A stretch of 38,608 nucleotides of DNA from an uncultured Gammaproteobacteria bacterium (GCA_913048065.1 CAJWVG010000007.1:1-38608); one strand, 5' to 3'; positions 18,826-31,821 are shown, counted from the stretch's first letter. The notes: generated by a model not told the origin, from the sequence alone. Made by a program: numbers and translations.

Positions 18826-20030
18826 ATTAATCTACAATAGTCAGTAACTATATCTTTTTTAGATTCCATAATCTTCTTAGCATTATTTCCAAATAATTCT
18901 CTCCTTTGCTTAGATTTTAATAATCTTTCAAATACATGTTTAAGAGTATTTGAGTTTTTAACCATAATCATACTATTCTTTTTTAAAAACTCCTCTGTTT
19001 CAGATATAAAATTATACATATAAGGTCCAACTATTATGGTCTTACCATGTGAGGCAGCTTCAAGGAAATTTTGTCCACCATGATCAACTAGCGAGCCCCC
19101 AACAAAAACAAATTCACAATACTCAAGAAGATTTTCAACTTCTCCCAGAGTATCTGCAATATAAATTTGTGTGGAATTTTTAATTTTTTCACCCTTACTT
19201 CTAATTGCTAAATTAACCATAGATAAGGGAAGGTCTGATAAAATATCACCCAGCCTTTCAGGGTGTCTTGGAATAATGACTAATAAAACTCTTTTGTCAT
19301 TAACTTTAAGCCATTCACTAATAATTTGTCTTTCTTCATCAGCATGTGTTGATAGTGCTAGTACATATTTTCTATTAATTAAATTTGTGTTTTTGAGCAA
19401 TGGCTTATATTGATTAAACTTAAGATTACCAATAGTTTTAACATCAATTTCATTAGCTCCTAAATCAATATATTTCTTTTTTTCAATATCTGACTTACAC
19501 ATAATCTTATTTATTTTACGCAATGTTTTTTGATAAATACCTTTTACATATTTACTAGAGCCAGTTGTTTTTTTAGAAAGTCTTGCATTTATAATTGTAG
19601 TGGGGATATGATTTTTTTTACAAACTGCAATTAAATTTGGCCATATTTCTGTTTCAATAATTATGCATATTTTTGGATTGATATTTTTTATGAACCTTTT
19701 CATTGAAAATAACCAATCTATAGGTAGATAATGATGTCTTAAATTTTCTGTTTCATTAATTAATAATCTAGATGAGCTTGTGTTAGTTGTTATGATAAAA
19801 GTAGTATTTTTATTTTTTTTGTAAAACTCTTCATATAATGTTAAAGCAATTTTAGTTTCTCCTATAGATGCAGCATGAATCCATATTGTCTTTTTGATAT
19901 ATCTTTCTTGATTGTATCCGAGTCTTTGAATAAAATATTTCAGGCCACTTTTTCTTAAAATGGTGGATAATATGAGTTTTAATATTAGGTAAGGAGATAA
20001 TATATATAAAATCAGATTATATTTGAACAT
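18801..20030 (-). CDS. waaA: Kdo transferase
   Basis: WaaA transfers Kdo from CMP-Kdo to the lipid A precursor at the inner membrane. The 409 residues (E. coli 425) start with a membrane anchor (about 3-22). They continue with IWIHAASIGETKIALTL, IIIETEIWPNLI and INARLSKKTTGSS, and close with the GT30 signature FVGGSLVDHGGQNFLEAASHGK. The partner kinase kdkA suggests a monofunctional, single-Kdo WaaA, but sequence reading cannot prove that. It lies 13 bases after the tolC stop in a pcm-like/rhodanese/tolC/waaA transcript. Confidence 0.95.
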   Translation of the reverse strand: MFKYNLILYILSPYLILKLILSTILRKSGLKYFIQRLGYNQERYIKKTIWIHAASIGETKIALTLYEEFYKKNKNTTFIITTNTSSSRLLINETENLRHHYLPIDWLFSMKRFIKNINPKICIIIETEIWPNLIAVCKKNHIPTTIINARLSKKTTGSSKYVKGIYQKTLRKINKIMCKSDIEKKKYIDLGANEIDVKTIGNLKFNQYKPLLKNTNLINRKYVLALSTHADEERQIISEWLKVNDKRVLLVIIPRHPERLGDILSDLPLSMVNLAIRSKGEKIKNSTQIYIADTLGEVENLLEYCEFVFVGGSLVDHGGQNFLEAASHGKTIIVGPYMYNFISETEEFLKKNSMIMVKNSNTLKHVFERLLKSKQRRELFGNNAKKIMESKKDIVTDYCRLIQELIVEK

Positions 20031-20043
20031 GAAGATTTAAAGA

Positions 20044-21351
20044 TTACCAAACAAGCATTTTATTTATATCTTCTATATGTCTAATACTCAATTCTGAAGA
20101 ATATTTCTTGATAGATAAGTCTGTTGACATATATTCGAGGGTTGAGCTTATCAGTTCGTTTTTAGCAATAATAAGATTATATTCTGACTCTTTTAAGTCA
20201 ATATCAGAGTATATGCCTTTTTTGTAGCCAGAAATCATTGTTTTATAGTTCTCATTTGAATCATTATATTTATCTCTTTTAACCAATATTACTTTCTTTA
20301 AAAGATTATGAGTATTAATTTTATCATTAATATCCCGTCTAACTGATCTACGGAGTTGATCAAGGTTAAGCTTAGCATTTTGATATTTATACTTAGCTTC
20401 TGAAATTTTAGAATTTTGATAACCACCTTGATAAATTGGAAAATTTAATGTTAAGCCTACGGTATTTGATTCTCTAGTTGTAACTCCGAATCTTGCTCCA
20501 CCCCTAACATCGGAGTAATCATATGTAGCAGTTAAGTCTATTGTTGGAAAATGCTTAGATTTGTTAGATTCTATTTCATTTTTAGAAATGTCAACATCGA
20601 GCATTGCAATTTTAATATTGTCAAATGTAACCATAGCAGTAGATGTTAATGATTCAACATCATAGTTAGAAATAGGTATGCCAATCATATGATTGAGGTT
20701 GTGTATCTCTAATATATCTTTTCCAGTAAACATATAAACATCTTGTTTTGCCAGTTCTAATTGATTACGGGAAATTTCAAGTTCAACATCAGCTAGGCTA
20801 AAGCTATTTTTATATCTATTTAATTCTATATTAGTAATGTATCCATTCTGATAAAGTTTTTTAGCATTATCTAATTTCTTAGACATCATTTCTGTTTTAA
20901 TAAAGTTTGCACGATAATTATTTTTTAAGTTAATAAGTGTAAAGTACAAGTCAGTAGATTTGATTAATAAATCTTTTTTAAAATTATTAACATTAATTCT
21001 TGATTTATCAATTTTTGAGTTTGCTTTATTTAGTTCATCAAAAAAATATAACCTAAGTAATGGTTGAGTAATTTTAAGCGATGCTGTTTCACTTGTATAA
21101 TCTTTAGTTGATCCTGGTCCAACATATTTATTTATGTTATTTTCCTCTGTATTGGCGATTATACTAACTTCAGGAAAAATTGTGGAAGCTGTTTGATTAT
21201 AGAGTTCTTCCGATATTTTATGATCATTATTTTTTATCTTTAGCTCATTATTGAAATCTAAGGACCTATTATAGATATCAAGTAAATCAGCAGCATATCC
21301 TACTGGAGATATGAATAAAAGCATGGTTAAAAAAAAGCTAATTTTATACAT
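20044..21351 (-). CDS. tolC: TolC family outer-membrane efflux protein
   Basis: TolC trimers form the outer-membrane and periplasmic tunnel for efflux pumps and type I secretion. The start MYKISFFLTMLLFISPVGYAADLLDIY gives a clean signal peptide, probably cut after YAA, so I place it at 21351; upstream codons to 21393 lie within the rhodanese gene. The 435-residue protein has two tandem outer-membrane-efflux repeats. The strand segments include DLTATYDYSDVRGGA and NTVGLTLNFPIYQGG, and long helices carry many Asn and Lys. The ATG overlaps the rhodanese stop by 8 bases. No pump or adaptor gene is nearby. Confidence 0.9.
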   Translation of the reverse strand: MYKISFFLTMLLFISPVGYAADLLDIYNRSLDFNNELKIKNNDHKISEELYNQTASTIFPEVSIIANTEENNINKYVGPGSTKDYTSETASLKITQPLLRLYFFDELNKANSKIDKSRINVNNFKKDLLIKSTDLYFTLINLKNNYRANFIKTEMMSKKLDNAKKLYQNGYITNIELNRYKNSFSLADVELEISRNQLELAKQDVYMFTGKDILEIHNLNHMIGIPISNYDVESLTSTAMVTFDNIKIAMLDVDISKNEIESNKSKHFPTIDLTATYDYSDVRGGARFGVTTRESNTVGLTLNFPIYQGGYQNSKISEAKYKYQNAKLNLDQLRRSVRRDINDKINTHNLLKKVILVKRDKYNDSNENYKTMISGYKKGIYSDIDLKESEYNLIIAKNELISSTLEYMSTDLSIKKYSSELSIRHIEDINKMLVW

Positions 21352-21667
21352 ACTTAGGCATTGATTGATCAACTTCTTTTGACCATGAATCAACTCCTCC
21401 GCTCAAGTTTATTACATTAATGAAACCAGAAGCATCTAGAAACTTAGCTACCATTCTACTTCTAATCCCATGATGACAAACAACAATTATTGTATCTTCC
21501 ATATTTAACTCATCTTTTCTTTCAGCAATCTGACCCATTGGAATATGTACTGATTCTTTAATATGACATATATCATATTCCCATTTTTCTCTGACATCAA
21601 GAATGATGAGGTTATTTTCTTTATTATTCAGAATATCATTAATTTCTGTAGCGTTTTGTTCTTTCAT
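21344..21667 (-). CDS. Single-domain rhodanese-like sulfurtransferase
   Basis: This small cytoplasmic protein probably moves a sulfane sulfur through a cysteine persulfide. The 107 residues have LDVREKWEYDICHI (rhodanese CH2A-like), HIPMGQI, and the active-site loop VVCHHGIRS with Cys64, then a closing LSGGVDSW. It lies between the Pcm-like gene (4-base gap) and tolC (8-base overlap), an order found in other gammaproteobacteria. The substrate is unknown. Confidence 0.9.
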   Translation of the reverse strand: MKEQNATEINDILNNKENNLIILDVREKWEYDICHIKESVHIPMGQIAERKDELNMEDTIIVVCHHGIRSRMVAKFLDASGFINVINLSGGVDSWSKEVDQSMPKYV

Positions 21668-21671
21668 AAAG

Positions 21672-22304
21672 TTATTTAATTAATGCTTTAACATTTGTTT
21701 CTAAAACCTGTTCTATTAAAGATCCAGATTCTTTTAATTTTTGAAATACTATACCTGTTTTAATTGGTGCATCATCATCTCCCAGAAAAATAAATGATCT
21801 AGAGTTATCCGACATATTATTTGATATTATACTAGAGTTAGCAATACTGCTTGTAAGTATTATGACATCATATTTTTTTATTATAGATAAATCATCTAAT
21901 ATATCCATATGTTTAAATATCATATTATTCTTTAAATAATCATGCTTTGAGTTACTTTCAGACAAGTCAGCTAACCTCTTGTTTATATCAATAGAAAAAA
22001 CTCTTTTAGCTAACATAGAGACACAAGATGATAAATAGCCTGTTCCAGATCCTATTACTAAAACATTTTCATGAGATTTAATATTAAGTGCTTGCAATAA
22101 TTTTGCTTCTACAGACGGCATCAACATATGCTCTTCTTCAATAGGAATGCTAATATCTATATGAGCAAAACTTTTATATATATCTGGCACGAATAAGTTT
22201 CTTTGTACCTTTTTTAATACATTTAATACACGGTCATCTATTACGTTGAGAGTTCTTATATGGTTTTTTACCATATTAATTGTATCTGTATTATCTACTT
22301 TCAT
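21672..22304 (-). CDS. Protein-L-isoaspartate O-methyltransferase-like protein (divergent)
   Basis: The 210-residue class I methyltransferase has the SAM motif VLVIGSGTGYLSS (85-90 GSGTGY) and SIDINK. The N-terminal part resembles Pcm (MVKNHIRTLNVIDDRVLNVLKKV, LFVPDIY). However, the canonical Pcm segment GHGQTISQPYMVA is replaced by EEEHMLMPSVEAKLLQAL, losing the conserved serine. I infer a Pcm-family paralogue with a changed substrate rather than a repair enzyme. It is first in a transcript with the rhodanese, tolC and waaA, and divergent from thiC. Confidence 0.8.
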   Translation of the reverse strand: MKVDNTDTINMVKNHIRTLNVIDDRVLNVLKKVQRNLFVPDIYKSFAHIDISIPIEEEHMLMPSVEAKLLQALNIKSHENVLVIGSGTGYLSSCVSMLAKRVFSIDINKRLADLSESNSKHDYLKNNMIFKHMDILDDLSIIKKYDVIILTSSIANSSIISNNMSDNSRSFIFLGDDDAPIKTGIVFQKLKESGSLIEQVLETNVKALIK

Positions 22305-22330
22305 TTCAGTGGTAAGTTTAGTATTGTTAT

Positions 22331-22336
22331 ATTATA
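22331..22336 (-). promoter_or_regulatory. Possible -10 for the pcm-like/rhodanese/tolC/waaA transcript
   Basis: A TATAAT on the minus strand lies 27 bases before the ATG at 22304, in the 71-base divergent spacer 22305-22375. The -35 region (TATTAT at 17 bases) is weak. The same spacer must also hold the thiC start signals; I see no THI-box riboswitch pattern in it. Confidence 0.35.
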
Positions 22337-22372
22337 AGTCAAACAATAAACAAATAATATAGGCCAGTCTAG

Positions 22373-24169
<1,797 letters not shown>

Positions 24170-24175
24170 AACTAA

Positions 24176-25471
24176 TTATTTTTTCTTTTTAGCTTTACCA
24201 AAAACGCCTTCTAATGCTTGATCAATATCATTTATGATATCGTCGGAATTTTCAATACCAATAGATAGTCTCACTAAATCTTCAGGAACTCCTGCTTGTT
24301 CAAGTTCTTTTGGTGACAGCTGTCTATGAGTTGTAGATGCTGGATGACATGCTAACGATTTTGCATCTCCAATGTTTACTAGTCGGACAATTAAATCTAA
24401 ATTATCTATAAACTTAGCACCATTCTTTTTGCCGCCTTTAATGCCAAAGCTCAAAACACTGGAAGCTTTGCCGCCCATTAGTTCTTTAACAAGTTTGTAG
24501 TCAGGACTACTCGCTATTCCTGGATAATTTACCCAACTTACGTTAGGGTTTTTCATTAAGTAATTTGCAACTTTTACAGCATTTTCGCAATGTCTATCCA
24601 TTCTAACAGCTAAGCTTTCAATACCCTGAAGTATAAGGAAGCTATTAAATGGCGAGATAGCTGCTCCCATATTCCTCAATGGCACAACTCTAGCTGCACC
24701 AATAAAAGCTGCATCACCCATCGCCTCTGTATAAACCACGCCATGATAAGAAGGATCGGGTGTATTTAACCTAGCAAACCTTTTTTTGTGTTTGGCCCAT
24801 GGAAATTTGCCAGAATCTACAATGATTCCACCAATTGTTGTTCCATGTCCACCCATATATTTTGTTAAGGAATGAACAACGATATCAGCGCCATGTTCAA
24901 TAGGTCTGAATAAATATGGAGAAGGTACGGTATTATCCACAATAAGTGGGATACCGTGCTTATGAGCCAGCTCTGCCATTTTTGGCACATCCACTACATT
25001 CGCTGCAGGGTTACCAATAGATTCACAAAAAATAGCTTTCGTTTTTGAGTCGATTAGTTTAGCCATATCATCAATTTTATTGTGCTCTCCAAATTTAACT
25101 TCAACTCCAAATCGAGGCAATTGATGTGCGAATAATGTATAAGTGCCTCCATATAATGTCCCGGTACTAACTATATTGTCTCCAGCTTCACAAATAGTCA
25201 TAATTGCATATGTCGTTGCAGCTGAACCTGATGCTAATGCTAAAGCGCCTATACCACCTTCCATTGCTGCAACTCTTTTTTCTAATACATCAGATGTTGG
25301 GTTCATTATTCTTGTATAAATATTTCCTGCCTCTTTTAAGTCAAATAAATCAGCTCCATGTTGAGTATCTCTAAAAGAGTACGAAGCAGTTTGATATATA
25401 GGCACGGCCACAGAGTTTGTGGTAGTTTCTGGAGAATATCCCCCATGAATTGCAATTGTTTCGAATTTCAT
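24176..25471 (-). CDS. metY: O-acetylhomoserine sulfhydrylase
   Basis: MetY makes homocysteine from O-acetylhomoserine and sulfide (direct sulfhydrylation) using PLP. The 431-residue Cys/Met-metabolism enzyme has the start MKFETIAIHGGYSPE, YTRIMNPTSDVLEKRVAAMEGG, LVDNT-like PLIVDNTVPSPYL, and SLTKYMGGHG with the PLP lysine 204. The ATG at 25469-25471 follows a very strong GGGGGA site and fits the family start; ten upstream codons to 25501 are not conserved. A minus-strand TATACT (25528-25533) may be its -10. The C-terminus is Lys-rich (KAKKKK). Confidence 0.94.
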   Translation of the reverse strand: MKFETIAIHGGYSPETTTNSVAVPIYQTASYSFRDTQHGADLFDLKEAGNIYTRIMNPTSDVLEKRVAAMEGGIGALALASGSAATTYAIMTICEAGDNIVSTGTLYGGTYTLFAHQLPRFGVEVKFGEHNKIDDMAKLIDSKTKAIFCESIGNPAANVVDVPKMAELAHKHGIPLIVDNTVPSPYLFRPIEHGADIVVHSLTKYMGGHGTTIGGIIVDSGKFPWAKHKKRFARLNTPDPSYHGVVYTEAMGDAAFIGAARVVPLRNMGAAISPFNSFLILQGIESLAVRMDRHCENAVKVANYLMKNPNVSWVNYPGIASSPDYKLVKELMGGKASSVLSFGIKGGKKNGAKFIDNLDLIVRLVNIGDAKSLACHPASTTHRQLSPKELEQAGVPEDLVRLSIGIENSDDIINDIDQALEGVFGKAKKKK

Positions 25472-25535
25472 TTTATCCCCCGAAATTTGGTATCCATCCA
25501 TAATAAGAAAAAATTGTGAATATTACTAGTATAAT

Positions 25536-26624
25536 TTAAGAGATATCCAGATTTAACTGACTTTGTTCATTATTATTAAACTGTACACCTACACCTAAAA
25601 GTCTGATAGGTTTATTATTTGGACTGTAACTTTTTTTTAAGAGATTTAAAAAAATATCAAGGTCCATATTTTCTGTAGATATTTGAGAGCTTATAGATTT
25701 AAAATCACTAAACTTAATTTTTAGGAAACAAGTTTTAATAGTTCTATTTTTATATTTTTCTTTACTAAGCCTGATTGATAATTCTTTAAATAAAAATTTT
25801 AATTCTTCATTACATTGCTCAAGATTTCTTAAATCTACACTATATGTGTCTTCAACACTTAAGCTTTTACTAACTCTATTGCTGTCAACTTCTCTATTAT
25901 CTATACCCCTACATAATGAATATATTGTTATCCCAAATTTCCCTAAGATTTTTGAGAGCTCTTCTATGCTTAGCTTCTGAAGATCTTTGCATGTATTTAC
26001 TTTATGAGATTTCAACAATTCTTCAGTTTTTTTGCCAACCCCATGTATTTTTCTAATGGGTATGTTTAAAATAAAGCTCTTTATCTTATCATCTGGTATA
26101 CAAAACTGCCCGTTTGGTTTATTCCAATCACTTGCTATTTTAGATAATAATTTATTTGAAGAAATTCCTGCAGATGCTGTAATACCCAAATCGTCAAAAA
26201 TCTTTTGTCTAATTTGTTTTGCCATTACTTCAGGATCACCATTACAATATTCTGATTGAGTAACATCTAAATATGCTTCATCCAGAGAGACAGGCTCAAT
26301 AATTTTTGTATAACACCTATAAATTTTGTGTATCTCTTTTGAAACCTGCCGATATTTTTCCATATTCACAGGAAGAAAAATAATATTAGGGCAAAGTTTT
26401 TTTGCCTTTACTGATGGCATTGCTGATCTTACTCCATATTCTCTAGCGATATAATTACATGTTGTAATCACCCCTCTATCTTCTGAACTACCAGCCACTG
26501 CAACAGGTTTTGTCCTGAGTTCTGGCCTATCTTTGATTTCAACAGATGCATAAAAACAATCCATGTCTACATGAATTATTTTTATTCCTCTATATTTCTC
26601 ATTAACTGGAGCTTGTACTCTCAT
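25536..26624 (-). CDS. dinB: DNA polymerase IV
   Basis: DinB is a Y-family translesion polymerase that copies past damaged bases with low fidelity. The 362 residues have the metal-binding Asp20 in IIHVDMDCFYASVE, the steric-gate region, PVSLDEAYLDVT with catalytic Asp115 and Glu116, helix-hairpin-helix repeats (HGVGKKTEELL, LGKFG), and a little-finger domain ending in VRLLGVGVQ-like PIRLLGVGVQF. No β-clamp motif is certain at the C-terminus. The ATG at 26622-26624 lies inside ibaG (23-base overlap), suggesting coupled translation rather than an independent SOS promoter. I see no LexA box nearby. Confidence 0.94.
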   Translation of the reverse strand: MRVQAPVNEKYRGIKIIHVDMDCFYASVEIKDRPELRTKPVAVAGSSEDRGVITTCNYIAREYGVRSAMPSVKAKKLCPNIIFLPVNMEKYRQVSKEIHKIYRCYTKIIEPVSLDEAYLDVTQSEYCNGDPEVMAKQIRQKIFDDLGITASAGISSNKLLSKIASDWNKPNGQFCIPDDKIKSFILNIPIRKIHGVGKKTEELLKSHKVNTCKDLQKLSIEELSKILGKFGITIYSLCRGIDNREVDSNRVSKSLSVEDTYSVDLRNLEQCNEELKFLFKELSIRLSKEKYKNRTIKTCFLKIKFSDFKSISSQISTENMDLDIFLNLLKKSYSPNNKPIRLLGVGVQFNNNEQSQLNLDIS

Positions 26625-26838
26625 CAATAGTCAATGACTTAATAGTGAGTGCGTGAATTTCACCAGATTTTATGTATTTATCAAGTGCAGCATAAACAAT
26701 CTTGTGCCTATCAATGATAGACTTTCCTACAAATATATCACTTATAACATGTACTGTGTATTTGGAATCTCCGCCATCTACAACAACATTAGAATCAACT
26801 ATCTTCTCTGACAGTATTTTTTTTATTATATCTTCCAT
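26602..26838 (-). CDS. ibaG: BolA family protein, IbaG-like
   Basis: BolA/IbaG proteins bind monothiol glutaredoxins and [2Fe-2S] clusters and are linked to iron-sulfur handling and acid stress. The 78-residue protein has the family core VVVDGGDSKYTVHVISDIF, GKSIIDRHKIVYAALDKYI and GEIHALTIKS. The ATG at 26836-26838 is chosen because GGAGAA lies six bases before it and it starts 2 bases after the previous stop; an ATG at 26853 would overlap the upstream gene. The tail ends in serines overlapping dinB. Confidence 0.88.
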   Translation of the reverse strand: MEDIIKKILSEKIVDSNVVVDGGDSKYTVHVISDIFVGKSIIDRHKIVYAALDKYIKSGEIHALTIKSLTIDESTSSS

Positions 26839-26840
26839 GT

Positions 26841-27323
26841 TTATTTCTCCCATAGTTCTGGATTAGCCCAGTTATCACTGTTAAGCCAATCTGGCGATTT
26901 CTTATAACTACTTATATTATAAATATAAAAGACAAAAAAGATATTATTCTGCTGTATTTGTCTGCGAGCTTGGAATCCTAATGACATTACTGTTTTATGA
27001 AGTTTGCTATCTAAGTAATTCTCATTCAGCACCCTATTTGAAATCAAAATGTTATTTGGAAAGGTCAAAATAAGCTTACCGATAGTTTGATATAAATCTT
27101 CATGGCGCATAATGCAATCTGTAATTGATATAATCAAGAAATTATCATCATCAAAACTAATATCAATATCCTGGATATTTTCGTAATTTTTAAATTTAAT
27201 CCCTTTTTCAGTCAAAATATTATATATAAAGCCATTGATATTTTCACAAAGGATTAATCTTTTATAATTTGTATTTTCCAATACATCGAGCAATATACTT
27301 TTATAATTATTTATTTTCTCCAT
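26841..27323 (-). CDS. Uncharacterised 160-residue protein
   Basis: I do not assign a function. It has no signal peptide or membrane segment. The first half alternates hydrophobic strands and helices (RLILCENINGF, NFLIISITDCIM, LTFPNNILISNRV), resembling a Rossmann-like fold without a glycine-rich SAM loop. The C-terminus SPDWLNSDNWANPELWEK is Trp/Asn-rich. From memory it resembles tails of a small uncharacterised gammaproteobacterial family (possibly DUF6231), which needs a search. It overlaps rsmJ by 17 bases and is followed 2 bases later by ibaG, so it is translated in the long hemA-dinB operon. Confidence 0.75.
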   Translation of the reverse strand: MEKINNYKSILLDVLENTNYKRLILCENINGFIYNILTEKGIKFKNYENIQDIDISFDDDNFLIISITDCIMRHEDLYQTIGKLILTFPNNILISNRVLNENYLDSKLHKTVMSLGFQARRQIQQNNIFFVFYIYNISSYKKSPDWLNSDNWANPELWEK

Positions 27324-28020
27324 TATAAATATTATAGTTTATTAATTTCGTTTTGATATTAAAATTAGCATTAATTATGTTACTTGATGAATGTTTTGGC
27401 TCCTTTACTATTACCCTTTTTTTGGATTTTTTTATTGCAAGTTTTATTAATCTATTTTTATTTTTTTCCGATAATGAAATTATCTTTAATATTTCATCAT
27501 TCTTGGATGACAAAGATTTGTCTTTAGTTTTATCAAACATAAAATCTATATAGATATAATCATATTCTTTTTCACTATGATTTAAAAAATCATAGGAATC
27601 ACCATAATAGAGAGTTAGATTATGATCCTTTAATATATTTAGTGCATTTTTTAATATTAATATTATTAGCGGGCTTTTTTCAATCATTGTTACTTTATAA
27701 CCTAGTAAATCAAGTATTCTAGCATCTCTTCCAAATCCTGCCGTACAATCCAAAATTTCTGACCCTTTGTCTGGAAATATTTTATTAAATATATCATTAT
27801 TATCTCTCATACGTATTTTAAGTCTATCGTTCACTTTTTTATCTAAAAAACTGATATTGACAAAAGCTGGTTTTTTATAATTTGTATTGAGAATATGAAT
27901 ATTGCTTTCCTCAAATTTTAGCAATATATTTTCATTGAATATTTTAGGGCATATATCTTTTAACTTATTTTCTATAAATAAAGATTTATCTTTATTTATA
28001 ATATCAGATACTATCTTCAT
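27307..28020 (-). CDS. rsmJ: 16S rRNA (guanine-1516-N2)-methyltransferase
   Basis: RsmJ methylates G1516 of 16S rRNA. The 237-residue protein has ILDCTAGFGRDARILDLLGYKVTMIE (SAM motif I, TAGFGRDA 93-100) and the family's C-terminal SKKRVIVKEPKH (KRVVVKRP in E. coli). The motif IV, DPMFP in E. coli, reads DFMFD here (159-163), losing the proline. The N-terminal region is poorly conserved and Lys/Asn-rich. Its ATG overlaps the mreD stop by one base (TAATG). Assignment is good at family level; activity is less sure. Confidence 0.85.
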   Translation of the reverse strand: MKIVSDIINKDKSLFIENKLKDICPKIFNENILLKFEESNIHILNTNYKKPAFVNISFLDKKVNDRLKIRMRDNNDIFNKIFPDKGSEILDCTAGFGRDARILDLLGYKVTMIEKSPLIILILKNALNILKDHNLTLYYGDSYDFLNHSEKEYDYIYIDFMFDKTKDKSLSSKNDEILKIISLSEKNKNRLIKLAIKKSKKRVIVKEPKHSSSNIINANFNIKTKLINYNIYNGENK

Positions 28021-28487
28021 TATTTAATATTATATCTTCTTCTAATTGACCTAAGACTAAAAAATATTATTGGCCAAATTATTGCACTAACTAGTGGTAT
28101 CCAATATACAGATAAACCATAATTACCGATAGTAAGTAACTTATCAATCCATAATAGAATTGTATATTTGAATATTAATAAAAAAAGAACTATGATTCCT
28201 TGTTGAAATACAGTTAAATATCTTATTGTTTTATATGTTTTTAAAATAATATAAGAAATTAAAACATATACTAGAGCATTGGCACCTAGAGTAGACCCAA
28301 CCACTACATCCGCTGTTAAGCCGATTATCCAGGATACAACTAACCCCACAGATTTTGGTGCCGCTAGAATCCAGTATATTAGGAATAAATGTATCCAGTC
28401 TGGAGAAAATGAACCTAATGGAAATGTTGATATCGTGAGGGCAATAGATATAAAAAATGATATCAATATTACCAGAAAACTATTCAT
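28020..28487 (-). CDS. mreD: Rod shape-determining protein MreD
   Basis: MreD is an inner-membrane partner of MreB, MreC and the elongation synthases. The 155-residue protein is almost wholly hydrophobic, with about five membrane segments. The family stretch PDWIHLFLIYWILA is followed by GLTADVVVGSTLGANALVYV. It ends in a basic tail (LRSIRRRYNIK). Its ATG overlaps the end of mreC by 8 bases and its stop overlaps the rsmJ start. Confidence 0.93.
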   Translation of the reverse strand: MNSFLVILISFFISIALTISTFPLGSFSPDWIHLFLIYWILAAPKSVGLVVSWIIGLTADVVVGSTLGANALVYVLISYIILKTYKTIRYLTVFQQGIIVLFLLIFKYTILLWIDKLLTIGNYGLSVYWIPLVSAIIWPIIFFSLRSIRRRYNIK

Positions 28488-29334
28488 TAATTTTTTCCTT
28501 CTCTTGCTGAGGTTTATAATCCCAAATTAAAATCAGCTCAGACATGTTTCCTATATTTTCAAATGGTTCTATATCAATTTCACTGAATCTTCTATCCGGA
28601 TTATTATATACTTTACTTATCTTTCCTATAGGAATTTTAGATTTGAACCGTCCTGCAATACCAGATGTAGAAATTATATCTCCAGGTTTAATATCAATAC
28701 CCACTTTTGCATAATTAATTGATAGTTTTTGTGAATCTTCGGAACCATTTATTAAAACTTTCTCACCAGTCCGATTTATTTGCCCTGGAGTTGTATGGGT
28801 AGGCTCAGATATTAGTATGACTTTTGAAGACAGGAAGTTAGTCTCAATTATTTGACCTACTAATCCATTTACACCTATAACATTTTGACCCACAAAAATA
28901 CCATGCTTTTGACCTTTATCTATAGCCAATATTCTTTTATTAGGACTTGCGGCATTATTTATAACCTTAACAATAGTTTGCTTTTTAGACATAGTTAATG
29001 ATTGTTTGGTAATCTTTCTTAATCTAGTATTTTCATCCTTAAGAGATGCTAGCTCTTGTAGCTTAATTTTTAGATTCATATTTTCTTTTTTTAATAATGC
29101 TATTGTATTTTCTAACTCATCCAGATTACTAGATTCTCGTATTGCATCATTTAGCAGGGATTTTGGCATAGATGATAATTGATCAATAGGATAAACTATA
29201 AGATCGGTGATGATTGATCGTATATATGTTATTTGGTTATATTTATAATCTAATGTAATTGTCAAAATTGACAGTAGTAGTAAGAAAACAAGAGTATAAA
29301 AATCAGCAGTACTTTTTTTATAAAAGCGTTCCAT
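28480..29334 (-). CDS. mreC: Rod shape-determining protein MreC
   Basis: MreC is a bitopic periplasmic scaffold that activates the elongasome. The 284 residues show one N-terminal membrane anchor (about 12-30), a coiled coil at about 70-103 with alternating Leu/Lys/Glu, and a β-rich C-terminal domain with NAASPNKRILAIDKGQKHGI, VGQIIETN, TTPGQINRTGE and GDIISTSGIAGRFKSKIPIG. It starts 2 bases after mreB. Length is slightly below the E. coli protein (367), lacking its long C-terminal extension. Confidence 0.95.
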   Translation of the reverse strand: MERFYKKSTADFYTLVFLLLLSILTITLDYKYNQITYIRSIITDLIVYPIDQLSSMPKSLLNDAIRESSNLDELENTIALLKKENMNLKIKLQELASLKDENTRLRKITKQSLTMSKKQTIVKVINNAASPNKRILAIDKGQKHGIFVGQNVIGVNGLVGQIIETNFLSSKVILISEPTHTTPGQINRTGEKVLINGSEDSQKLSINYAKVGIDIKPGDIISTSGIAGRFKSKIPIGKISKVYNNPDRRFSEIDIEPFENIGNMSELILIWDYKPQQEKEKINE

Positions 29335-29336
29335 TT

Positions 29337-31819
<2,483 letters not shown>

Positions 31820-31821
31820 AA

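Noticed and set aside
25472-25535. SAM-type riboswitch upstream of metY
   Set aside because: The spacer is only 64 bases and I see no SAM-I or SAM-II pattern, only a possible -10 and a strong ribosome binding site.
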